This document shows, piece by piece, positions 1 through 8,488 of a stretch of DNA of 64,000 bases (positions are counted from its first letter, which is position 1; each line of letters starts with the position of its first letter). This DNA comes from an uncultured Acidobacteriia bacterium (lineage in GTDB: Bacteria > Acidobacteriota > Terriglobia > Bryobacterales > Bryobacteraceae). A program made the translations under genes and the position numbers. Location: NCBI GenBank assembly GCA_903909435.1, contig CAIVVT010000149.1, positions 1 to 64,000 on the forward strand. Reading direction: 5' to 3'. Under the pieces are notes generated by a model, which saw only the letters and a program-made list of their open reading frames with translations, had not been told where the DNA came from and did not search any database.

Positions 1-118
1 GATCGGAGCCGCGACCGTCAGGGAGCGGTGGCACATACCGAATTTGGGCGCGTTTGCGGACGTGCACCCGCTTCCGCAAAACTCAGCTCGCATCGATCGC
101 GGAAGGCGAGCGCGGCGC

Positions 119-1072
119 TTACTGCTGCTCGAGCGGCTCTTTGAAGCCCTTACCCGCTAAAGTCGCCGCCGGCTGCGGTGCGGCTGGGTGCGAGGTTGTG
201 GAGCCGGCGCTGCTGGCAAGCTCCGACTTCTTATATTTCGACTCGCTCAGGTAGCCCTTGACGTTGTCCTTCGTGATGCTGTTCACAACCACATGCACGG
301 GTTCCAGATGACCCGGCACGCTGACCCAGAGCGGCTCGTACACGTTGACATGCTTCTTCTCGATCTTCTGGTCATCCACGATCAACGCGATGTCGTAGTA
401 CTTGCGCTTCACGTTCGCCTTGCGTAACGAAAGGCTGACGGGACCAGTGCGCGCGAATTCGGTCGATTTACTGATGTCGAATTCGTAGTAATTGCGTTCT
501 CCGCGCTTGCGCAGTTCCACCACTTCGTCGTGCGTTTTGGCAATCGGCCCGTTCAATTCGTCGCGGGTTGAGCCCAGGCTGCCTTCCAAGTCGGCGCGAG
601 TTTTCTCAATGTCCGACTTCGTACCCTCGATCTGCTTCTGCTGCTCCGCCAGTTTCGCGTCCACTTCCTTCCAACGCGGGTCGTTCGCCTGCTGCGCGCC
701 AGCACCTTGGCGTTTGCCAGAGGCCTTTTTCACGTGGAGCATCGGCTTTGCGGGAGCCGGACCCTCGGGGGCGATTTGCGTGGCTGGCGCGGAGGGGACG
801 ATCGGAGCGTCAAGCTGGGTAGTCTGGGTGCGGTTTTCCGCCGCGGCCATTCTGTCGGCAGCGGCTCGCAACTCAATTCTGGTCTGATCCAACGACGACT
901 GGAGGGTCTGATTCGTGCGCATCAGCTCGGCACGCTGCTGGCTCTCGTTCGAGAGCCGGAACAGAGAATAGCCCGATGTCGCAATCAGGATCGCCAGCAC
1001 GATGGCGACCAAGGCGCGCCCGGCATTCATGTTCAGTTCGCGGCCTTCGAGTTTGTTTTCAGGATTTTCCAT
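119..1072 (-). CDS. Membrane-anchored coiled-coil protein, unknown function
   Basis: A 317-residue protein with one N-terminal membrane segment (about residues 17-38, from NAGRALVAIV) preceded by a short charged tail. Two helical, Glu/Lys/Gln-rich stretches follow (about 40-80 and 130-195), separated by a Pro/Ala linker, as expected for coiled coils. The C-terminal part (about 195-275) contains the segment RGERNYYEFDISKS and looks like a compact beta-rich domain; the tail is low-complexity Ala/Pro/Ser. The start has a GGAGG about nine bases upstream, which favours it over the internal Met at residue 15. I recall similar uncharacterised proteins in Acidobacteria but cannot name a family. It probably faces the periplasm. 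Function unknown; no operon partner is evident. Confidence 0.75.
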   Translation of the reverse strand: MENPENKLEGRELNMNAGRALVAIVLAILIATSGYSLFRLSNESQQRAELMRTNQTLQSSLDQTRIELRAAADRMAAAENRTQTTQLDAPIVPSAPATQIAPEGPAPAKPMLHVKKASGKRQGAGAQQANDPRWKEVDAKLAEQQKQIEGTKSDIEKTRADLEGSLGSTRDELNGPIAKTHDEVVELRKRGERNYYEFDISKSTEFARTGPVSLSLRKANVKRKYYDIALIVDDQKIEKKHVNVYEPLWVSVPGHLEPVHVVVNSITKDNVKGYLSESKYKKSELASSAGSTTSHPAAPQPAATLAGKGFKEPLEQQ

Positions 1073-1272
1073 GACCCGGTACCTCCAGGAGTTGAAGGTC
1101 TCGCCTTCGCCCTGAATAGGGCATTCGACGGGCCAAATGAGGCAGGGCTATCTCGTTGAAAGATAAGGATGTCGCGCAGGCAGTGGGCCTTGGGCACAGG
1201 TAAGTATTTCCGGCTTGGACGGCCGACCCGGTAAGTGCGGGGAGCTGGCGGGCCGGCGAACCACCGGACCCG

Positions 1273-2535
1273 TTAACCCGCGTAGGGGTGCTTGTACGGA
1301 GCGCGGTACTCGCGCTTGAGCAGCTTCTCCGCAGCCGGATTGCCGACGATCTGTTCCTTTGCAGCGTCCCAGACGACGCGCGACCCGGTGCGGTAGGCGA
1401 TCATCGCCAACTGCACGGTGGCGGTAGAGCGGAAGGCGTCCTCCGGCAGGCACATGGGCGGCTTGCGGGTGCGGATCGACTCCAGCCAGTCTTGGACATG
1501 TTTGAGGCCGGTGTCGCCGGTCACCTTCACGGTCTTTCGCTCTGCGTCCTTCGCCCGCGGTATGACGACCCAATGGTCGTCGGTCACGAACACCGTCGCC
1601 TTGTCTCCGTAGAAGAGGATGCCGTTGCTGACCTCGGGCGCAAACTCGGCCGCGCCCCAGATCCGGTGCCGCCATACCACCGGGCAGCGCTCGAATTCAA
1701 AGTGCACCGTCAACGTGTCGGGCGTGGTGATCTTGCCCTTCAACTCGTACAGTCCGCCCACGGCGGTCACCGATTTCGGCATGGATTCGCCGAGGATCAC
1801 GCGGGCGGCGTCGATCAGGTGAATGCCCCAGTCCACCAGGTGGCCGTTGCCATAGGCCTGCTCCAGTCGCCAGCTCATGTGGCCGATGGCGGGGCTGTAG
1901 GGCAGCTTCGGAGCTGGACCGCACCACTGCTCCCAGTCGAGCGAGGGAGGCGGCGCTTGCGGCGTGGGATCGGGTGTGCCCGCCTGGTAATGGATCTGGA
2001 TGTCGGTCTGGACGATGCGGCCCGCCTGACCGTCCCGGATGAACTGCGCGACCTGTTGAAAGGCCTCGCTTTGCCGGCGCTGGAAACCGATTTGCACGAT
2101 CCCGCCGTTGAGCTTGGCCCGCTCGACCATTGCTTGCCCTTCGCGGATGTCGTAGCCCAGCGGCTTCTCTTCGTAGATGTGCAGGCCCTGCTTGCAGGCT
2201 GCGATGAACGGGAGCGCGTGCCAGTGCGGCGGGGTGGCGATGATCACCGCTTCGAGGCCGGGCATGTCCAGCAATTCCCGGTAGTCCTTGAACTGCTTGG
2301 GCCGCGAGCCCTGCCGCTGCTCCATGTCGCCGGCGAAGGACTTGAGGTGCTCCGCGTCGGCGTCGCAGACGGCGACGATCTCGACGCCGCCGGCGGTAAG
2401 CGCATTGCGGGCGTCCACGCCGCCATACCAACCGCAGCCGATCACGCCGATGCGGAGCTTCCCGCCAGGCGCTGCTCCGTAGACGAGAGGCGCACCCAGA
2501 GCTCCAATAAACTGCCGCCGATTTGGATTCAGCAT
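1273..2535 (-). CDS. Gfo/Idh/MocA family oxidoreductase with Tat-type leader
   Basis: A 420-residue NAD(P)-dependent oxidoreductase of the Gfo/Idh/MocA family, which act mostly on sugars and sugar derivatives. The N-terminus carries a twin-arginine-like leader (NRRQFIGALGAP), followed by the Rossmann motif IGVIGCGWYGG near residue 30. The family Glu-Lys-Pro element appears as EEKPLG around residue 120; the Lys is the usual catalytic residue. The C-terminal substrate domain is full length. Secreted Gfo/Idh proteins of this kind are numerous in Bryobacterales and Planctomycetes, and substrates are mostly unassigned. It is transcribed divergently from the hydrogenase operon across a 132-bp gap. 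A second member lies at 20379. Confidence 0.9.
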   Translation of the reverse strand: MLNPNRRQFIGALGAPLVYGAAPGGKLRIGVIGCGWYGGVDARNALTAGGVEIVAVCDADAEHLKSFAGDMEQRQGSRPKQFKDYRELLDMPGLEAVIIATPPHWHALPFIAACKQGLHIYEEKPLGYDIREGQAMVERAKLNGGIVQIGFQRRQSEAFQQVAQFIRDGQAGRIVQTDIQIHYQAGTPDPTPQAPPPSLDWEQWCGPAPKLPYSPAIGHMSWRLEQAYGNGHLVDWGIHLIDAARVILGESMPKSVTAVGGLYELKGKITTPDTLTVHFEFERCPVVWRHRIWGAAEFAPEVSNGILFYGDKATVFVTDDHWVVIPRAKDAERKTVKVTGDTGLKHVQDWLESIRTRKPPMCLPEDAFRSTATVQLAMIAYRTGSRVVWDAAKEQIVGNPAAEKLLKREYRAPYKHPYAG

Positions 2536-2667
2536 GGTTTTGCCAACTTATCACAGTCAGTCGCGAGCGCGGCCGACTGGCTCAGCGGGCAAAGTTCACC
2601 GGCGCAAAATTACCATAGATTCAGACCTGAAACTCTGCTATTCTGCTTGCCGGCTGGAGGCGCTTCC

Positions 2668-3822
2668 ATGCGAGACAAGGCGTGGCGGCTCGGCCCGGAG
2701 CATTTCGGGCGATTGATCTCGGTCCTCGCGGAGCAGGGCTACGAGGTGCTCGGCCCGCAGGTCGATGGACCGGCGGTCCGCTGGGGACCGCTTACCGGCC
2801 CGGATGAACTTCCGCAGGGGATCGGCGCGGAGACCTCCCCCGGCCATTACCGTTTGAAGCAGCGTAGCGGGCCGGAACGATTCGCCTGGGGCCCTTCCCC
2901 CGACAGCCTGAAGCGCTGGCTGCACGTCCCCGAGGAGTGCTTCGTCCATGCGGCCCAGGACAATGGAGCATTTCACATCCTGCCCGGCGAGCAACCTGGC
3001 GCTCCGCCGGGAGGTGCAGCCCCTCCCAAATTCGCATTCATCGGGATGCGGCCCTGCGACTTGGCGGCGCTCGTGCGGCTGGACGCCGTCTTCCTCAAGG
3101 GGCCCTACGTTGAGGAGCACTACTCCGCCCGGAGGCGCGAGGCGTTCCTGGTCGTCGTGAACTGCACGGCATCGCTCGACACTTGCTTCTGCGCTTCCAT
3201 GGAATGCGGACCCGGCGCCAGAACGGGTTACGACGTGGCACTCACCGAACACACAGCGGAAGAGCCGGCCGCGTATCTGGCTGAAGCCGGTTCGGCGCGC
3301 GGCGTGGCACTGATTGAGGCCATCACCGCCCCGCGCGCCGAACCCGGCTTCATTGCGGAGTGCCGCGAGGCCTGCAAACAAGCCGCGGCGGTGCAAAGGC
3401 GCCGGGTGGATTGGCGAACTGCGCCGGCAGTCATGCTGCGCAGCTTCGAGCATCCCCGCTGGGAGCAGACCGCGCGGCGCTGTCTGGCTTGCGGCAACTG
3501 CACGCTCACCTGCCCAACCTGCTTCTGCGTCAATACCATCGAACATACTGCCATCGATGGCAGCACAGGCGGGCGCAGCCGCGTGTGGGACTCCTGCTTT
3601 ACCCAGAACTTCACTTACATCCACGGCGGCAGCGTGCGGACCAGCGTTAAGTCGCGCTATCGCCAGTGGTTAGGTCACAAACTCGCCTGGTGGCAGCAGC
3701 AGTTTGGCACGGCCGGCTGTACCGGCTGCGGCCGCTGCATTGCCTGGTGCCCGGCGGGCATCGACATCAGCGAGGAATTCGCCGCGTTGGCAGGAACGGC
3801 ACAGGGAGGCACCGGAGCATGA
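2668..3822 (+). CDS. hyhB: Group 3b-type [NiFe] hydrogenase, beta iron-sulfur subunit
   Basis: Electron-transfer subunit of a cytosolic bidirectional [NiFe] hydrogenase, 384 residues. The start is ATG 2668 behind GGAGG; the open frame extends far upstream but overlaps the divergent oxidoreductase gene. The C-terminal third holds two ferredoxin-like motifs: C272, C275, C278 and C282 (with additional C285 and C287 in PTCFC), and C351, C354, C357 and C361. These should ligate two [4Fe-4S] clusters passing electrons between the small subunit and the flavin subunit. The N-terminal region resembles the HydB/HyhB (sulfhydrogenase beta) family. The stop overlaps the next start as ATGA, so the genes are translationally coupled. 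First gene of a six-gene operon. Confidence 0.88.
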   Translation: MRDKAWRLGPEHFGRLISVLAEQGYEVLGPQVDGPAVRWGPLTGPDELPQGIGAETSPGHYRLKQRSGPERFAWGPSPDSLKRWLHVPEECFVHAAQDNGAFHILPGEQPGAPPGGAAPPKFAFIGMRPCDLAALVRLDAVFLKGPYVEEHYSARRREAFLVVVNCTASLDTCFCASMECGPGARTGYDVALTEHTAEEPAAYLAEAGSARGVALIEAITAPRAEPGFIAECREACKQAAAVQRRRVDWRTAPAVMLRSFEHPRWEQTARRCLACGNCTLTCPTCFCVNTIEHTAIDGSTGGRSRVWDSCFTQNFTYIHGGSVRTSVKSRYRQWLGHKLAWWQQQFGTAGCTGCGRCIAWCPAGIDISEEFAALAGTAQGGTGA

Positions 3823-4295
3823 ATTCGATTCAGGTTCAGTCAGCCCTGGCTGAACACCCATTTCTTGCCGGGCTCACGGAGTCCGACATCTCTACGCTCG
3901 CGTCGCTCGCCTTCGAGGTTCAGTTCCAGGAGGAGCAAATCATATTTCGGGACGGCGACCCCTCGAGCTTCTTCTATCTGATCCAGTCCGGCCACGTCGC
4001 ATTGGAGGTGCGGGCACCGGGCCACATCCTACGGATCCAGACGATTGGGGACGGCGAGGAACTGGGTTGGTCGTCGTTTCTGGCGAGCGTGAATAAACAG
4101 TTTCAGGCGCGCTGCCTGGAGCCAGTCCGGGCCTTCGCTTTCGATGGGGCGCAGATCATTGCGCGTTGCGAAGCGGACCCGGCGTTTGGATTCCGGGTGT
4201 TGCGCAGGGTGCTCTCCACGGTCGCCGACCGCCTGCGGGCCACCCGGCTTCAAATGCTGGACGTTTACGCGACGAGGGGGGGAGGCGGGCTGTGA
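3819..4295 (+). CDS. Cyclic nucleotide-binding domain protein inside the hydrogenase operon
   Basis: A 158-residue protein consisting of one cNMP-binding (Crp-type) beta-barrel domain and a C-terminal helix. There is no helix-turn-helix DNA-binding domain, so it is not a full Crp/Fnr regulator. Visible elements are the barrel segment [20 protein letters not shown] and a phosphate-binding-cassette-like region, [10 protein letters not shown] followed by QARCLEP, which keeps the expected Glu and Arg. It overlaps hyhB by 4 bp (ATGA) and hyhG by 4 bp (GTGA), so it is co-translated with the enzyme subunits. A role as an allosteric or redox-sensing accessory subunit is inferred. Whether it binds cAMP, cGMP or nothing cannot be read from sequence. 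Confidence 0.85.
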   Translation: MNSIQVQSALAEHPFLAGLTESDISTLASLAFEVQFQEEQIIFRDGDPSSFFYLIQSGHVALEVRAPGHILRIQTIGDGEELGWSSFLASVNKQFQARCLEPVRAFAFDGAQIIARCEADPAFGFRVLRRVLSTVADRLRATRLQMLDVYATRGGGGL

Positions 4296-5170
4296 CCACT
4301 CACCAGTCAACGCCGGTCTCCCCCGTGCCGGCCAGCAGCGGTCCTATGACCCCGCTGCCCGCGCGGCTGATCAGTGTCGAGAAGGAAACGCACGACACTT
4401 ACACCTTGACGCTGGAGCCGCCTTCGGCACCGGGAGGAGAACTCGCTTCCCGCTTCCGACCCGGGCAGTTCAGCATGCTTTACGACTACGGGGTGGGCGA
4501 GCTTCCTATATCGATCAGCGGCGATCCCGAGCGGCCTGAGCAGTTGGTCTACACCATTCGCAGCGTAGGGCCGGTAACAACCAGCCTGGTTACCCGCGCG
4601 CCCGGTGACGCGATCGGGGTGCGCGGGCCATTTGGCACACCCTGGCCGATGACGGAAGCGCGCGGGAAGAGCGTCCTGATCGTCGCCGGAGGGATCGGCC
4701 TCGCGCCGCTGCGGCCCGCGATTTATCACATTCTGCGGCATCGCGGCGACTACAACCGGCTGGTGATCCTCTACGGCGCGCGCAGCCCGCGAGACATTCT
4801 ATTTAAGAAGGAGTTGTCGGCCTGGGGCCTGCTGCCGGACACGCAATCGCTGATCACGGTGGACTATGGGGGCGTGAGCTGGCGCGGCCACGTCGGCGTC
4901 GTCACTACGCTGTTCAAGTCGATCCGTGCCCAGCCAGCGGAGACATACGCGCTGCTCTGCGGCCCCGAGGTTATGATGCGCTTCGCCCTGCGCGAATTGC
5001 AGATCCGCGGCCTGCCGAAGAATCAGATTTTCCTTTCAATGGAACGCAACATGAAGTGCGCCGCAGGGTTCTGCGGCCACTGTCAGCTGGGGCCGTTCTT
5101 CGTGTGTAAGGACGGGCCGGTGTTTTCGTGCGCGGCAATCGAGCCCTGGATGGATCTCTATGAAGCCTGA
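4292..5170 (+). CDS. hyhG: Group 3b-type [NiFe] hydrogenase, gamma FAD/NAD(P)-binding subunit
   Basis: Diaphorase subunit of the hydrogenase, 292 residues, starting at a GTG that overlaps the previous stop. It belongs to the ferredoxin-NADP reductase/PyrK-like family. An FAD domain with RPGQFSMLYDYG and PISIS lies near residues 45-75. An NAD(P) domain with LIVAGGIGLAPLRP and a later LLCGPEVMM follows. The C-terminal [2Fe-2S] motif is CAAGFCGHCQLGPFF with a final Cys in FSCAAIEP. In the complex it should exchange electrons between the iron-sulfur chain and NADP(H). Its end overlaps the small-subunit start by 11 bp. The family is shared with PyrK, but this copy belongs to the hydrogenase by context. 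Confidence 0.9.
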   Translation: MTTHQSTPVSPVPASSGPMTPLPARLISVEKETHDTYTLTLEPPSAPGGELASRFRPGQFSMLYDYGVGELPISISGDPERPEQLVYTIRSVGPVTTSLVTRAPGDAIGVRGPFGTPWPMTEARGKSVLIVAGGIGLAPLRPAIYHILRHRGDYNRLVILYGARSPRDILFKKELSAWGLLPDTQSLITVDYGGVSWRGHVGVVTTLFKSIRAQPAETYALLCGPEVMMRFALRELQIRGLPKNQIFLSMERNMKCAAGFCGHCQLGPFFVCKDGPVFSCAAIEPWMDLYEA

Positions 5171-5942
5171 CAAGCATAGGCCCACTGTCGGCATTTTTAA
5201 GTTCGCCTCATGCGACGGGTGCCAGCTTACGCTGCTCGACTGCGAGGACGACTTGCTGGCAGTTGCGGGCGCGGTTGACATAAGGTACTTTCCCGAGGCG
5301 TCACGGAACATCGGCAAGGGGCCTTTCGACATTGCGTTTGTCGAGGGCTCCATCACGACCCACCACGATGCCGACCGAATCCAGCAGATTCGAAGGCAGG
5401 CCCGCATCCTGATTGCACTGGGCGCGTGCGCGACCGCGGGCGGCATCCAGGCGCTGCGGAATTGGCACGATTCGGGCGAGTATGTGCGCCAGGTTTACGC
5501 CAAGCCGGACTACATCAGCACGCTGAAGACCTCCACTCCTGTCGCGGAGCACGTTCCCATCGACTACGAACTGCGCGGGTGTCCGGTCCAGAAGACGCAC
5601 TTCCTCGAGATCGTCTGCGCCCTGCTGACCGGGCGCAGGCCACAGTTGCCCTCGGCCTCGCTGTGCATTGAATGCAAGCGCAAGGGCAACACCTGCCTGC
5701 TAGTGGCCAGCAGCGAGCCCTGCCTCGGACCTGCCACGCAGGCAGGCTGCGGGGCGATTTGCCCGGCCATGGGACGTGCCTGTTACGGCTGTTTTGGGCC
5801 GCACGAAAATGCGAACGCACCGGCACTGGCCAAGCGGTTCCGGGAGGACGGCATGAGCGAGCCCGACCTGCAGCGCGCGTTCCGGACCTACAACGCCTGG
5901 GCCTGGCAGTTTCGCAAGGCGAGCGAGGAGGTAGAAACCTGA
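5160..5942 (+). CDS. hyhS: Group 3b-type [NiFe] hydrogenase, small (delta) subunit
   Basis: Small subunit, 260 residues, carrying the iron-sulfur relay next to the NiFe site. The proximal cluster motif is seen as SCDGCQLTLLDCEDD near the N-terminus, with LGACATAGG and the later RGCPV supplying further ligands. A Cys-rich C-terminal block (CIECKRKGN, SSEPCLGP, GCGAICP, ACYGCFGP) fits two more [4Fe-4S] clusters. There is no Tat signal and no membrane anchor, consistent with a cytosolic group 3 enzyme. The start lies within the last codons of the gamma gene, and the stop shares a base with the large-subunit ATG (TGATG). Confidence 0.93.
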   Translation: MKPDKHRPTVGIFKFASCDGCQLTLLDCEDDLLAVAGAVDIRYFPEASRNIGKGPFDIAFVEGSITTHHDADRIQQIRRQARILIALGACATAGGIQALRNWHDSGEYVRQVYAKPDYISTLKTSTPVAEHVPIDYELRGCPVQKTHFLEIVCALLTGRRPQLPSASLCIECKRKGNTCLLVASSEPCLGPATQAGCGAICPAMGRACYGCFGPHENANAPALAKRFREDGMSEPDLQRAFRTYNAWAWQFRKASEEVET

Positions 5943-7282
5943 TGAAACCCGCAGCGCCGCCTGTTGCCGCGCAGAGCGGCCAAGCTCATGCCGGCAGCGC
6001 CAGAGTGACGGTCGAGACGATCGCCAGGATCGAGGGCGAGGGCGCCTTGCACGTCCGGCTGAAAGGGGAGCGCATCCAGGATCTGCGGCTGGAGATTCCC
6101 GAACCTCCGCGCCTGTTTGAAGCATTCCTGCGCGGACGGCGCGCCGAGGAGGCCGTGGACATCACCGCGCGGATTTGCGGCATCTGCCCGGTCGCCTATC
6201 AGATGAGCGCGGCACATGCCATCGAGCGCGCCTGGGGTATCGCCATCGATCCGCAGGTACGTGCGCTGCGGCGATTGCTCTACTGCGCGGAGTGGATCGA
6301 GAGCCACGCGCTCCACATCTACTTCCTGCACGCGCCGGATTTCCTGGGGTATCAGGACGCCTTCGAAATGGCGGCCAAGTATCGCCCGGAGGTGGAGCGT
6401 GCCCTGCGTTTGAAGAAGCTGGGGAATACGATCATGCGCGTGCTGGGAGGTCGCGAGATCCACCCCGTCTCGTTACGGGTCGGGGGATTCCACCACGTCC
6501 CCTCGAAACGCGATCTTCAGCCGCTGCTGGAGGAGTTGAAGTGGGGGCTTGAGGCTGCGTGCGAGACAGCTCGATTGGTCAACACATTCCCCTTTCCCAA
6601 CTTCCAGCTGGACTACGAATTCGTTGCGCTGTGGCACCCGGACGAGTACCCGTTGAATGAAGGGCGAATCGCATCGAGCCTGGGTTTGGATCTGGATGTC
6701 GAGGCGTTCGAGGAGCACTTCCTGGAGCAACACGTACGCCACTCGAACGCCCTGCACTCGGTGCTGCGCGAACGTGGATCCTACCACGTCGGACCGCTCG
6801 CACGATTCAACCTGAACTGCGGGAAACTACCGCCCCGGGCACGGGAAGTCGCGCGCGAGTGCGGGTTGGAGCCGCCTGTCCGAAACCCGTTCCGCAGCAT
6901 CGTGGTACGCGCGGTGGAACTGGCGTTTGCCTGTGAGGAGTCGCTCCGCCTGATCGGCGGCTACGAACCACCTGCACGCCCCTGCGCGCCCTACCAAAGG
7001 AGGGCGGGCACCGGCGTGGCCGCGACCGAAGCTCCACGCGGACTGCTATTTCACCGTTACACAATTGACGAGACTGGCCTTATACTGTCATCGAAGATCG
7101 TCCCGCCGACGGCACAAAACTTGAAACGCATCGAGGATGATCTGTGGGGATACCTGCCGCAGATTCTGGATGCGCCGGTCGAGGAGATCACATGGCGCGC
7201 CGAACAGGCCATTCGCAATTACGACCCCTGCATCTCGTGCGCCACGCACTTCCTGAAGGTGCGGGTCACGCACGAGGAGTAA
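5942..7282 (+). CDS. hyhL: Group 3b-type [NiFe] hydrogenase, large catalytic subunit
   Basis: Catalytic subunit, 446 residues, holding the NiFe(CN)2CO centre. The L1 motif is RICGICPVAYQ with C79 and C82; the L2 motif near the C-terminus is DPCISCATH with C430, C433 and H436. Ten residues (FLKVRVTHEE) follow H436 and should be removed by the maturation endopeptidase after nickel insertion. The next gene encodes such a protease. Overall length and motif spelling suit the group 3b NADP-linked bidirectional enzymes. Longer in-frame upstream sequence exists, but it overlaps hyhS completely, so ATG 5942 is chosen. No hypABCDEF genes are in the window, so maturation factors must be encoded elsewhere. 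Confidence 0.94.
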   Translation: MKPAAPPVAAQSGQAHAGSARVTVETIARIEGEGALHVRLKGERIQDLRLEIPEPPRLFEAFLRGRRAEEAVDITARICGICPVAYQMSAAHAIERAWGIAIDPQVRALRRLLYCAEWIESHALHIYFLHAPDFLGYQDAFEMAAKYRPEVERALRLKKLGNTIMRVLGGREIHPVSLRVGGFHHVPSKRDLQPLLEELKWGLEAACETARLVNTFPFPNFQLDYEFVALWHPDEYPLNEGRIASSLGLDLDVEAFEEHFLEQHVRHSNALHSVLRERGSYHVGPLARFNLNCGKLPPRAREVARECGLEPPVRNPFRSIVVRAVELAFACEESLRLIGGYEPPARPCAPYQRRAGTGVAATEAPRGLLFHRYTIDETGLILSSKIVPPTAQNLKRIEDDLWGYLPQILDAPVEEITWRAEQAIRNYDPCISCATHFLKVRVTHEE

Positions 7283-7284
7283 GA

Positions 7285-7770
7285 GTGCTGATACTGTGTT
7301 GCGGCAACGCCGACCGTGGGGATGACGGCGCCGGACCGGCCTGTGCCGACGCTCTGCGGATGCTTCACGCGCCCGCGAAATGCCTGCCCGGCGACGCCTT
7401 TTCGTTACTCGATGCCTGGACAGGCCATCCCAAGGTATTCGTCGTGGATGCAATCGTGACGGGCGCGGAGCCGGGTAGGCTCCATCGCTTCGAAATCAGG
7501 AACGGCGAGAACGTCGAGCAATTCGAAAAAAGCCTGGGCAGTTCCTCGCATGGCTTCGGCATTGCGGAGGCATTTCGCCTCGGGCGACTGACGAAAAACG
7601 TACCGCCCGAAGCGGTGATCTACGGCATCGAGGCGGAGAGTTTCGAGTGGGGCGCCGGATTGTCGCGCGCCGTGCATGGCGCAGTTCAACAACTGGCATC
7701 CGCCCTAGCCCTCGAGTTCGCCACACAACCGACCAGTAGCGGCCAGCACCGGCTGGCGATCGGGTCCTAA
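7285..7770 (+). CDS. Hydrogenase maturation protease (HycI/HyaD/HoxW family)
   Basis: A 161-residue endopeptidase of the hydrogenase-maturation family, which trims the C-terminal tail of the nickel-loaded large subunit. The diagnostic N-terminal motif is CCGNADRGDDGAG, and the conserved central acidic position is in FVVDAIVTG. The start is GTG 7285, three bases after the large-subunit stop; the GAGGAG at the end of hyhL serves as ribosome-binding site. Length matches the family. It is the last gene of the hydrogenase operon and most likely acts only on HyhL. The C-terminal 15 residues are polar and look disordered. Confidence 0.88.
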   Translation: MLILCCGNADRGDDGAGPACADALRMLHAPAKCLPGDAFSLLDAWTGHPKVFVVDAIVTGAEPGRLHRFEIRNGENVEQFEKSLGSSSHGFGIAEAFRLGRLTKNVPPEAVIYGIEAESFEWGAGLSRAVHGAVQQLASALALEFATQPTSSGQHRLAIGS

Positions 7771-7840
7771 ACGCACGACCCTCGGGAGTCGAGCGGCCTC
7801 GGCCCTCTGTTCTACCTCGCGAAATCCTCGCGGGAAAGTG

Positions 7841-8041
7841 CTATTCGAGCCCGGGACGGCGCCAGGTCGGCCGTTCGAAATCGCTGTCGCTATCGTCATC
7901 CGCCGAATCCAGGCTCTGCGCCGCGCATTTCGCGCAGTGCGTCCCCCAGAAGAACTCTTCCCGCTCCGGAACTTCTCTGCCACACACCACACAAGTCCGG
8001 ACGCGCAGCTTTTGCGCACTGGTGTGAATCTCGTCTGCCAT
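7841..8041 (-). CDS. Small zinc-ribbon protein
   Basis: A 66-residue protein with two Cys pairs, C17/C20 (CVVCG) and C36/C39 (CAKC), spaced as in a zinc ribbon. The C-terminus is acidic (DSADDDSDSD) and then basic. The ATG at 8041 has AAAGG five bases upstream, better than the in-frame start 22 codons earlier. It runs convergently with the hydrogenase operon, with 70 bp between the stops. Such small proteins may bind nucleic acid or act as metal-binding adaptors; no specific function can be assigned. Confidence 0.6.
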   Translation of the reverse strand: MADEIHTSAQKLRVRTCVVCGREVPEREEFFWGTHCAKCAAQSLDSADDDSDSDFERPTWRRPGLE

Positions 8042-8380
8042 GTCTACCTTTCTCGAGCCGCAACGTCCGAGCGGCGGAGCGTTCGTTCTCGAAATGCCCG
8101 GTCGCAACCGGTGGCTTCCCGCCCAGGTTCAATCGATGGCGTCCTTCCGATTGAAGGCGCGTGGGAGCGGAGACCTCTCCGCTTGAATCGAGGGTAACAA
8201 AACCGGCCGGCGGGCTGAACCGGGCGCCTGAATTCGTTACACCGGATACAGCGGGGCATTGGCGCGCCCGCGTATTCTGACAAAGCCCAATCGCCTCAAT
8301 GACATCCAAGCTCGCTCAAACCGCAGACCGCGCCGGTCCGAAGAGTGCCCGCCCGAATTCTGATAAAGTGAAGGTGTCGC
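8042..8380. other. Gene-free stretch upstream of tRNA-Ser
   Basis: This 339-bp stretch holds no credible gene. The open frames here are short, and none has both a ribosome-binding site and recognisable protein features. It must contain the promoters of the zinc-ribbon gene (leftward) and of the tRNA (rightward), but I could not identify convincing -35/-10 pairs. Confidence 0.4.
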
Positions 8381-8470
8381 GGAGAGGTGGCTGAGTGGTT
8401 GAAAGCGGCGGTCTCGAAAACCGTTGTAGGGGTGACCTTACCCAGGGTTCGAATCCCTGCCTCTCCGCCA
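8381..8470 (+). tRNA. tRNA-Ser (anticodon CGA)
   Basis: A 90-nt class II tRNA including an encoded CCA. The acceptor stem is GGAGAGG (8381-8387) paired with CCTCTCC (8460-8466), with discriminator G and CCA at 8468-8470. The anticodon loop CTCGAAA gives CGA, reading the serine codon UCG. The long variable arm (TGTAGGGGTGACCTTACC region) and the T-arm GGTTCGAATCC are both visible, as expected for tRNA-Ser. Confidence 0.95.
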
Positions 8471-8488
8471 TAGCTTCATTGCCCCTGG

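Noticed and set aside
1288-2667. Upstream extension of the hydrogenase beta-subunit frame to an 844-codon open frame
   Set aside because: It runs antisense through the Gfo/Idh gene and its translation is Arg/Ala/Gly-rich nonsense; the ribosome-binding site and homology begin at 2668.
4292-5170. PyrK electron-transfer subunit partnering the class 1B PyrD at 14664
   Set aside because: The family is shared, but the gene is coupled on both sides to hydrogenase subunits and lies about 10 kb from pyrD on the other strand.
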